This document shows, piece by piece, positions 49,560 through 58,022 of a DNA stretch of 64,000 nt. How positions within the stretch are numbered: the first letter of the stretch is position 1; each line of letters begins with the position of its first letter. Under the pieces are notes generated by a model, which saw only the letters and a program-made list of their open reading frames with translations, was not told the origin of the DNA and did not search any database. Both the position numbers and the translations under genes were made by a program. This DNA comes from Alisma plantago-aquatica (lineage: Eukaryota > Streptophyta > Magnoliopsida > Alismatales > Alismataceae). Location of the stretch: the NCBI GenBank assembly GCA_963693085.1, contig OY856409.1:1534095372-1534159371 (forward strand), written 5' to 3'.

Positions 49560-49715
49560 TCCACTCTCGGTCGACAATTAGTCGACCGAGAGCCCACCTA
49601 CGCGTAACGTCCAGGTCCACTCTCAGTCGACGAATTATCGACCGAGAGTGGACCTGGACGCTGCACGCAGGTGGGATCTCGGTCGACTAATTGTCGACTG
49701 AGATGGACGTGGACG
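49560..49715. repeat. Cluster of GTCGAC-type dyads in the leader intron
   Basis: Three dyads CTCGGTCGAC...GTCGACCGAG or one-base variants at about 49565-49592, 49619-49646 and 49677-49702. The central one is flanked by longer arms (GTCCAGGTCCACTCTC / GAGAGTGGACCTGGAC), giving a hairpin of about 60 bp. Confidence 0.85.
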
Positions 49716-49794
49716 CAACAATGGCTGCGGGCGGGAATGAAGGTAACTGGGAAAAAAGGAACGAAGGAATCGGCAAACTTACTTGGAAATGGTA

Positions 49795-50130
49795 GCGACA
49801 TTTGTGGAGGAAGAGACGACCTTCACGGAGAGGCGACGATCTTCGTGGAAGAGTGGAAGGCGGCGACGACGAGATTCACGGCAACAGCTTCACAGAGAGA
49901 AGGGTTCACAGCAACGACGAGCTTCACGATCCTCTTGGCGGAGACGACGATCTTCACGATCCTCTTGCGGGAGAGAAGGGTTCGCGACAATGCCAGAATG
50001 ACACAGGAAAAAGAAAGGGTTTGCGGCATCGCGGGAGAGAGAATAGAATAGAGAAAATGGTTTCACGGGAGAAAGAAAGACTAAAATTTTGGCTTTTTGC
50101 ACGGAGCGAAAAATAGTAGCATCGGCTAAC
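49795..50130 (-). other. Putative 5' leader exon of the CACTA transposase gene
   Basis: A GC-rich, minus-strand segment beginning near TTCTCTATTCTATTC and ending at a good splice donor CCAAGTAAGT (near 49780-49790). It lies 1 kb upstream of the TNP2 ATG, as expected for a leader separated by an intron. The block GAGGATCGTGAAGATCGTCG is imperfectly repeated four times, which keeps all frames open and explains the overlapping short ORFs on both strands here. I do not regard any of them as a protein gene. Confidence 0.5.
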
Positions 50131-50889
50131 AATGAAAAACTGACGCTAAAGATGAACGGTGCCCGTGTCGGGTTGTTTAAAAATAATCAAACGCAAACTC
50201 AGTCAACAAATTTGTCGACCGAAAAGACCTCTAGGGTCAGTTATTAGGAAAAAACCGACGCTACAAGTGCTTATACGAAGGAAATCTGGCTCCTTTCGGT
50301 CGATGATTTGTTGACTGAGAAGGAGCAAGATTTCCTTCGTATAAGCACCTCTGGGGTCGGTTTTTTCTTATAACCGACCCTAGAGGTTCTTATACATGTG
50401 TGAAAAACTAAACTGGATATTTTCGGTCGACAATATTGTCGAGAGAGGTGCCCTATAGGGTCGGTTATAAGGAAAACTGACCCTAGAGGTGCTTATACAC
50501 GTGAAATCTGACTCTTTCTCGGTCGACAAATTCGTCGACCGAAGGAGCTCTAATGTGCTTACACAACCCTAATAATGATGTTATGTGAAAACCCTAATAT
50601 ATGGTGATGTCGTTTGAAGAAAAAATCGACCCTAGAGGTGCTTCTAAGAAAGAAATCTGGCTCCTTTTGGTCGACAAATTTGTCGACCGAATGTATGTCG
50701 GTCGTTCGGTCGACAAATTTGTCGACCGAAGATGCGTGAACTAAACTGGATCGAAAATCAATGTTGGTCGACAATAATTGTCGACCGGGGAGCGTTTTAG
50801 GGTCGGTTATAAAGGAAAAACCAACCCTAGAGGTTCTTATACACGTGAAATCTAAATCTATCTCGGTCGACAAATTCGTCGACTGAGGG

Positions 50890-51440
50890 AGCTCTAAAGT
50901 GCTTACACAACCCTAATAATGATGTTATGTGAAACCCTAATATATGGTGATGTCATATGAAACCCTAATATGGGATAATTTATGTGAAACCCTAATATGG
51001 GATGATGTTATGTGAAACCCTAATATGGGAATGTTATGTGAAACCCTAATATAGTGTGATGTTGTGTAAAAACCCTGATATGGGATAATGTTATGTGAAA
51101 TTTCAATATGGGATGATGATATGTGAAACCCTAATTGATAAAGATGGGAAACTCTAACCCTGATGAGGGAATAGAGATGTTATTTTTGTATTGCATGATG
51201 TTGATATGAAATTAATATGGTTCATATGAAATTGAGATGCTTGTGTAACAAATATCCTGAATACCTTGGTCAGATGACCTGCAGGTAATAGTTACCTGAT
51301 AAGTGATAACCATGTTTAGTGATGAACTAAGGGTTTGAATACCTAGAATCAGCAAATGTGATGATGGTGGTATTGAGGGATGTGACCAACAATGAGACAA
51401 AAGATTGAGATCCCAATGCTTTATAACGTTTTGAAAATGA
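50890..51440 (+). mobile_element. LTR fragment of the B/D family captured in the CACTA
   Basis: 50920-51140 repeats a 25-30 bp unit GATGTTATGTG plus AAACCCTAATATGGG six or seven times, as in B-family LTRs. 51235-51340 (GCTTGTGTAACAAATATC, GGTCAGATGACCTGCAGGT, AGGGTTTGAATACC) aligns with 31620-31730 of the solo LTR and with 10170-10270 of element B. No LTR ends are present. A related short duplicate of the first unit is at 50555-50615. Confidence 0.75.
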
Positions 51441-51836
51441 CTAAACTCTATCCAAAACTTCTGTCGGTCGACAATATTGTCGACCGAGATCCCCTTTAGG
51501 GTTGGTTATAAGGTAAAACCGACCCTAGAGGTGCTTATACACGTGAAATCATTCTCCTTTTCGGTCGACTATTTGTCGACCGAGAAGAGCTCTAGGATCA
51601 GTTATAAGGAAAAAACTGACCCTAATGTCCTCCTCGGTCGACAATATTTTGGACCGAGATTAACCCTATTTCAATGTTTTAAATTAAGTACCAAGTGTGT
51701 GTGTATGAGATTAACCAAGTGATGCTTTCTCAAATTTAGCCATAATTTATTTTTCAAACATTTGAAATAACAATATTCTTATATAACATGTATATGTCCA
51801 ATTGAAGCCATGGAAAACACTTTTATTCATAACAAT

Positions 51837-53297
51837 TTAATGCCCATACACTTTATAAGATGAAGCATGACATACTTGCTTTATAAAAAGATATAAATTA
51901 CAATCATTACAAAGATATATCTCATAATCGCACTGAAAAGACCGAAGGATTACATCAATGTCTGGGTCTTTTCCAAGAAAGGGCTTAGCTCCATAATATT
52001 TGACCAGTGTCTGCCACTCCAAGGCACCTGTCATGGTTAAGGCATAAGCCTCCAAGAAGGTGGGAACACGATCAAAGTGAAAGTGGGAAGCAATGTCTTG
52101 AAGTTGAATTGGGGAAAACTGAGTATGTGTGAGATCAGGAGATGGTGCAGGTGGAATTTGATAGTAGTTGTAGGAAGGATTGTATGGATTTATCATGTCT
52201 GGATTAAGGGAATAGGGATATTCATTAGGTTGGTTAGGAGAGAGAGTTTGCATCCTTTGGTTTAAATAAGTCATGGCATGGTGATTATAATCCAATTGCC
52301 TACTTAGGTTATATTGGGAGCCAGCAATGTATGTCAAGGTATTTGTAATAGGATCATGGGGTAGGTTGGTAGGAGGAGGTGGTGGAGGTATGTCTTAGGT
52401 GGATGTATCCCCTTCAGTCCTAGCCCTTTTGTGGCCAAAGTCAATTCCCATCTTTTCCACCGTATTTTTACTTATTTTTTGGGCTTTTCTATCCCATGTG
52501 TAACCTAAGTCGTCCTCAATATTCTTCTTAAGAAAATGTTGAGTGATTTGGCATACAAAGTCAGCATAAGGTGGATTTCCAGAAAACTCAAGCATATTCT
52601 TAAGGATGATACAAATAAAGTTTATGGGAATACCTTTGAGAATGGCATAGATAAGGTACATACGAAAGGTGGGTACTTCATATTTGTTTGCTCTAGGATG
52701 GATATTGGTGGCAACAATGAGATTTATGATCCTAGCTTCAGGTTTTAAATTTATGGCATAATAGGTACCACTATCTTCATGACAAGTCATATTTGATTGA
52801 AAGATGTCTCTTTTGACATCACTAAGGCTAGTTGTAGTGTCATCTTGGGAGAGTTTGTTGAGTGGATTTCCTCTGGTGATATCAAGAAAATCTTTATATT
52901 CTTCTATGTCTATGTCAAGCATATCAAGAATACCCTCCTCAGTAAAATGGAATCCAAACCCACAAACCATAGAGGAGAAGGAATCATGGTCAGGATGTTC
53001 AGCTAAATTGGCATAGAATTCATTACCTACTTTGGAGGAGTAGGAATGGAAGGAGGGATTTAGAAAATTAGTCAAATGTTGCACCTCAAAAAGTTCCTCC
53101 AAATTGACAATGCTGTGGAAGTCCATGACGTCGACTGGTCATCGTGGAAGATGAGTTTTTAAGGATAGCTTGAGGTAGCGATCGCCTGCAGCTGCGTCGA
53201 TGAAAGGGACGTCGTTGATGAATGGCGGCATTGAAGAGACCGTCCTTCCTTTCCTACCTGCAACTTTCTTCTTTCCACGCGTAGATGATGAAGCCAT
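51837..53297 (-). pseudogene. Putative plant transposon protein ORF in the CACTA, two stops
   Basis: One uninterrupted minus-strand frame of 487 codons broken only by TGA at 53141-53139 and TAA at 52397-52395. The start MASSSTRGKKKVAGRKGRT is basic. VPFIDAAAGDRYLKL, EFYANL, FHFTEEGILDMLDI and LKPEARIINLIVATNIHPRA, then YLIYAILKGIPINFICIILK, match the domain called putative plant transposon protein (Transposase_32). A proline/Tyr-rich linker follows, and then FDRVPTFLEAYALT...GALEWQTLVKYYG, shared with 21949-22146. The ATG is 125 bp after a TATAAATAG box. The protein's function is unknown; a DNA-binding or end-binding role is my inference from its place among the dyads. The frame has no indels, so loss is recent or the stops are read through. 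Confidence 0.75.
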
Positions 53298-53421
53298 TTT
53301 GTTGCTTTGAAGTGGAGAAATAGCAAACAAGACTTGGATGTAGAGAATTCACAAGAATACACTAGAGAGGAGCTAGAGAAGTGAGAATGTGAAGGTGTGA
53401 AGAAATGGATCATTTTGGGTG

Positions 53422-53431
53422 CTATTTATAG
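53422..53431 (-). promoter_or_regulatory. TATA box of the CACTA accessory gene, with adjacent dyad
   Basis: CTATAAATAG on the minus strand, 125 bp upstream of the ATG at 53297. Fifteen bases further upstream (53446-53471) lies a full dyad TTTCGGTCGACAA / TTGTCGACCGAC, followed by repeated AACGGTC/AGCCGTTAC half-sites at 53478-53585. Confidence 0.7.
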
Positions 53432-55019
53432 CAAAACAGAGCCAATTTCGGTCGACAATTTGTCGACCGACGCCCGCAACGGTCATTTTCTAGACCCTTC
53501 TCCCGGTCGGCCAACGGTCGTTTTTATAGCCGTTACAACGGTTGATTTTCTAGCCGTTACGACGGTCGATTTACTAGCCGTTACGATTTTTTTTAATATA
53601 TATTTTAATCAGAATATTGCCTTTTTGATTCAGGGTTGTCCTCGGTCGAAAAATTCATCGACCGATGTTGTTCGGTCGAACAATTCGTCGACCGAGAAAG
53701 AGCCAGATTTCCTTCGCAGAAGTACCTGTAGGGTCGGTTTTAAGGAAAAAACTGACCCTAGAGGTACTTATTCATGTATGAAATACTAAACTGGATCCTA
53801 AGTTTATCTCAGTCGACAATATTGTCGACTGAATATAGTTCTAAGGTTGGTTATAAAGAAAATACCGACCCTAAAAGTTGCTTATACAGTTGAAATCTGA
53901 CTCCTTATCGGTCGACGAATTTGTCGACCGAGATGATCAGTCGAAGTATTGGTCGACCGAGGAAAGCTCTAAGGTCAGTTATAAGTAAAAATTTGATGCT
54001 AGAGGTGCTTATACATGTGTGAACTATCTGGGTCCGGAATAGATATCAGACGACGAATTTGTCGACCGAGGAGGCCTTTACGGTTGGGTTTAAAGGAAAA
54101 ACTGACCTTAGAGGTGCTGACCCGGGGAGGACTTTAGGGTCGGTTATAAGGAAAAAACCGACCCTAAAGGTGCTTGTATATGTGAAATCTAGCTCTTATT
54201 CGGTTGACGAATTTGTCGACCGAGATGATCGGTCGAAGTATTGGTCGACCAAGGAAGGCTCTAAGGTGGGTTATAAGTACAAATCCAAAGCTAGATGTGC
54301 TTATACATGCGTGAACTATCTGGATCCAGAATAGATATCGGTCGACGAATTTGTCGACCGAGGAGGCCTTTAAGGTCGGTTTTAAAGGAAAAACCGACCT
54401 TAGAGGTGCTGAACCGAGGAGGACTATAGGGTCAGTTATAAGGAAAAAATCGACCCTAAATGTGCTTGTATACGTGAAATCTAGCTCTTATTCGGTCGAC
54501 GAATTTGTCGACCGAGGAGCCCTTTAGAGTCGGTTATAAGGTAAAACTGACGCTATAGATCGAGGCGTGAAACCAAAATCAAGAAAATTTTTGCCGCGGG
54601 AAACTTGTAATTGACTTTCTAATCCAATTGTCTATAAGGTCACTTATTTTATAAAAACCGACCCTATAGAGATGCACTACATGGTCGGTTATTTTAAGAA
54701 AAGTGACCCAAGAGGTATTAAGTGGTGCCCGCATTTTTTTATAGACATATAAGGTCGGTTTGGAAAACCGACCCTATAGAGATACACTACAAGGTCGGTT
54801 ATTTTAAGAAAAGTGACCCAAGAGGTCTTAAGTGGTGCCCACATTTTTTATAGACATATAAGGTCGGTTACTTGGAAAACCGACCCTATAGAGTTACACT
54901 ACAAGATCGGTTTATTTAAGAAAACTGACCCAAGAGGTCTTAAGTGGTGCCCGCATTTTTTTAGACATATAAGGTCGGTTATTTGGAAAAACTGACCCTA
55001 CAGGTAGTGACGTTATAAC

Positions 55020-55036
55020 CCATTTCTGTACTAGTG
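55020..55036 (-). repeat. CACTA right terminal inverted repeat
   Basis: Read on the minus strand, CACTAGTACAGAAATGG with the canonical CACTA start. It is followed on the plus strand by the ATA target duplication. Confidence 0.9.
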
Positions 55037-55912
55037 ATAGTGTTGATCTAACAACCTATGGTGATTTAATGGTCACTATTGATGGTGGATCAGGTCTTTA
55101 CAACCTATGTTGAGTTGAGCATTGTAGTTGTAGCATCAATTAAGCCTTAAACCAATGGTTTCTTGGATCACTTGATGCAATGGTCGGAACTATGCTGTAA
55201 TTAATGGTTTTAACATATGAACTTGACCCAATGGTCAAGATCTACTATTTATTCCTTAAATAAAGTGGATTGATGGATAATGTAATATGTTTGTCCTAAT
55301 AATGTGATTTATATGTTTTCCTTTATATGATCAACTTAAGGAGCTTATTTGTTGACAATGGATGGCTTGTTTTAAATGAACATTCGATTGTGGGTTTTAT
55401 CCTACTCTCAATGGAATTTTTTTTTGTTAATCAAGGGATGTCTAGGGTTAATGGTGACTCTTTCTAGAAAAATAATCAAGGACTTCATAGGTGGTTTATC
55501 TAAGGTGTTTACTTATGTAAACAACTAATGGCCTTACCTTTTAAACATCCAATGGTTCTGGGTGACATTGTGGTATGGTGATATGGGTTGAATGATGATG
55601 GAACTAATAGAGGGTTACCCTTAACAAGGTATTCTTACCTATACACTCATATGAATAGAAGAGATGATAACCATATTGTGTGGATATGGAAACCTAATGA
55701 GGTATAACTTGTTATACCTAGCTTTAATATAACGAAATGATGGTAATTGGGTATGAATAGTCCTTGAATGACTAATGCAATCATGATGCACTCTCTTATT
55801 GTTGTTGAAACCCTAGTATGCTATAACCTGATGGTTGAATCTTGATTTATGTGTGGGTTCATACTTGATAATAGTATGCAATGTGATGGTGATGCTTGAT
55901 GTGGTTTTTGAA
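55037..55912 (+). mobile_element. Element D: 3' LTR, part right of the CACTA
   Basis: Sequence style continues from 41357: ACAACCTATGG and CAATGGTC phrases occur on both sides of the CACTA (40840-41040 and 55060-55230). It contains no gene. It stops at 55912 where the Athila LTR begins, so the remainder of this LTR lies outside the window. Confidence 0.7.
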
Positions 55913-56369
55913 TGCACTAACAAATTCACCCGGGGATGAGATCTCCGAGTTTTTACCAAAACCAAGTGCAACAATACCACCCGCAAGCGAACGGGTCTTA
56001 TTGTAGTATAGTTGAGGATTGAACCCAAAGGACAACGTTTTTAAGAATCCTTGTCAGTTAGATCTAGCTCTAGTAAAACTAATATTTAGAACAATAGTTT
56101 GATTTGGGTTGTTTAAACTAAATGCAGGAAAGTAAAATCTGAATTAAAAGATGGGTTTGGATCAATGATATGGAATCGCTGGGATGGTACCGGGTTTGAC
56201 CACCGCTACACACACAAACATACTCCTCTGCAAACAATCCAGGAAAGATACAACACTTCAAGTAGAGCTGCTGCAGAATCCCCCATACGAGCGTCAGATC
56301 CGCGTAAGAATCACCATAGGCATCAGATGTCTCGTCACCATCCGGATCACATGTCTTACGACTATGAAG

Positions 56370-56722
56370 ATACAACATCCAACTAAGGCTGTGAACCCCC
56401 CATACGGGCGTCAGGCGCACAGAAGCGTCACCGAAGGCTAGATGGCTCATCCCCTCACGAATCATACACTTACAACCTCAAGGAATCCCATCGGAAGTTC
56501 TCGTCAAGGAGTCAACCGCGTCAACCGTTAAGCAAATAAGCAATTATAGTACGTGTAAACATCGACGAAAAGAAAGAAGATACAAAATCCAACTAAGGTT
56601 GTGAACCCCCCGTACGAGCGTCAGGCGCACAGAAGTGTCACCGAAGGCTAGATGGCTCGTCCCCTCGCGGATCATACACTTACGACCTCAAGGAATCCCA
56701 TCGGAAGTTCTCGTCAAGGAGT
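56370..56722. repeat. Duplicated 145-bp block in the Athila LTR
   Basis: 56370-56514 and 56578-56722 are direct copies at high identity (CAACTAAGG, GGCGTCAGGCGCACAGAAG, ATGGCTC, CATACACTTAC, CAAGGAATCCCATCGGAAG). A weaker third copy precedes at about 56270-56370. Confidence 0.85.
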
Positions 56723-57168
56723 CTAACATGCTAAACGACATTCATACCCATGCATTGAAGTTCTCACAACATAGGGAGCATAAAGATGGAAACAAGCACA
56801 TAACCAACCTACAAGCTTAACGATAAATGACAAAATGAAGAGCTATATACACTGCCATGGAAAGTTTAACAAAGGAACATGGTTTGCATGGGCAGCGGGG
56901 CTAGTCCCCGCACCCCAGCGAAAGAGGACTACTCGCTCATGATGCGAGATACAAGAAGGGTAGGAGAGAAAGATAGATCCGCCATGAGCTCGGTGCAGAG
57001 GGTGGACGCAGCCCTGTGAAGAAGATGCGCTCCATGCTCCGTCTTCTTTCTCTTCTTAGCCTCCTTGGATGCAACACCAGTAGTAGATGGAGTGGAACTT
57101 GATCGGGGTGGTACTCTGGCAGCCTATCGGCGTCCGGATCCGATCCCTCCAATAGTCACCCTGGGGGT

Positions 57169-57178
57169 CTATTTATAG
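57169..57178 (-). promoter_or_regulatory. TATA box of the Athila LTR
   Basis: CTATAAATAG on the minus strand. The dyad array at 57190-57830 lies immediately upstream on that strand, so transcription probably starts near 57140. Confidence 0.7.
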
Positions 57179-57189
57179 GTTCAGATCTG

Positions 57190-57830
57190 ATCCCAAACGG
57201 TTTTGGTAAGTTGCTGAAAATATCTTCTCCAAACGGTTTGGAGACCGTTTGGGCACCAAACGATTTGGAGACCGTTTGGGGCGCCAAGCGGTCTTGAGAC
57301 CGTTTGGGCACCAAACGGTTTGGATACTGTTTGGGCACTAAACGGTTTGGAGATCATTTGGGTATCAGAACGGTTTGCTTAGACCGGTCTTGGCCTTGAT
57401 GTGGATGCTCGGCTTCAGTTCTTCAATCGATCCTTGCGCTTGCGTCGAACGGTCTTGGGACCGCATGAGACCAAACGGTCTTGAGACCGCATGGGACCAA
57501 ACGGTCTTGGGACCGCATGGGACCAAACGGTCTTGATACCGCATGGGACCAAACGGTCTTGGGACCGCATGGGACAAAACGGTCTTGAGACCGCATGGGA
57601 CCAAATGGTCTTGGGACCGCATGGGACCAAACGGTCTTGAGACCGCATGGGGCCAAACGGTCTTGGGACCGCATGGGACCGAACAGTCTTGAGACCACAT
57701 GGCTTTCTTTGGCAACCGGTTTCGTCTTTTTCTTCGTGTATTCCAGCAAACGGTCTTGGGACCGCATGGACCCAAACGGTCATGAGACCACAAGGACCCA
57801 AACGGTCTTGAGACCGTATGCATGGAGTTG
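57190..57830. repeat. Tandem dyad array in the Athila LTR
   Basis: Two parts. 57190-57370 has six dyads of the form CAAACGGT...ACCGTTTGG with varying centres. 57445-57830 has about ten tandem copies of a 26-bp unit, GACCAAACGGTCTTGG followed by GACCGCATGG. Because 26 is not a multiple of three and the unit lacks stops, all three minus-strand frames stay open and yield long repetitive ORFs that are not genes. Confidence 0.9.
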
Positions 57831-57996
57831 CTTGATTTTCCTGCATTAAATGAAAGATATTTAGTTAAAACCTTGATTATTGAATCAACTAAGTAGTTTT
57901 GTGCATTATGGTTCATATTAGGGTGAAAAGATGTGGAATAGAGATGGAATTGTTCCAAAAAGGCAGTTGAATTCCATGATGAGTATGCACTCATCA

Positions 57997-58022
57997 CAAC
58001 ACCCCGAACTTAAATTGTTGCT
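57997..58022 (-). other. Athila polypurine tract
   Basis: On the minus strand AATTTAAGTTCGGGGTGTTG lies directly before the LTR start TGATGAG. Similar AAGTTCGGGGTG phrases recur at about 58640 and 59188 in the spacer. Confidence 0.7.

Larger units (their letters stand above)
50140..54990. repeat. CACTA right subterminal composite repeats
   Basis: Except for the accessory gene and a captured LTR piece, this stretch is built of a composite unit of about 110-150 bp: a GTCGAC-type dyad, then TCTAGGGTCGGTTATAAGG with AAAACCGACCCTAGAGGTGC, then CTTATACACGTGAAATCT. Clear copies lie at about 50200-50560, 50640-50900, 51465-51660, 53640-54540, and simpler hairpin-only copies at 54640-54990. The left subterminal region has the same two elements. 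Confidence 0.85.
41358..55036 (-). mobile_element. Element E: CACTA (En/Spm) transposon, 13.7 kb
   Basis: The right end, read inward on the minus strand, is CACTAGTACAGAAATGG; the left end is CAGTAGTACATGAATGG, matching at 14 of 17 positions. The trinucleotide ATA flanks both ends (41355-41357, 55037-55039), the 3-bp duplication typical of CACTA elements. Both subterminal regions are packed with GGTCGGTT/AACCGACC repeats. Minus-strand genes are, in order, a plant transposon protein ORF, TNP2 transposase with an upstream leader exon, and a TnpA-like gene ending in a Ulp1-type protease. All carry stops or frameshifts, so this copy is not autonomous. Confidence 0.92.
55913..57996 (-). mobile_element. 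Element F: 3' LTR (about 2.08 kb)
   Basis: Read on the minus strand it runs TGATGAGTGCATAC ... TTAGTGCA. It contains a 26-bp tandem array of dyads, a TATA box and a duplicated 145-bp block. The segment CCGCAAGCGAACGGGTCTTA near 55980 is a phrase common in Athila-type LTRs. The right boundary is set by the polypurine tract; no second LTR is available to confirm it. Confidence 0.75.

Noticed and set aside
49671..50132. Several overlapping ORFs on both strands, rich in Arg and Ser
   Set aside because: GC-rich repeated leader sequence of the CACTA transposase gene; no domain, and all frames are open by composition.
57365..57997. Overlapping 114-210 residue minus-strand ORFs with repeated RSQDRLVPCGPKTVW sequence
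   Set aside because: They are translations of the 26-bp dyad tandem repeat, open in all three frames because the unit has no stop and is not a multiple of three.
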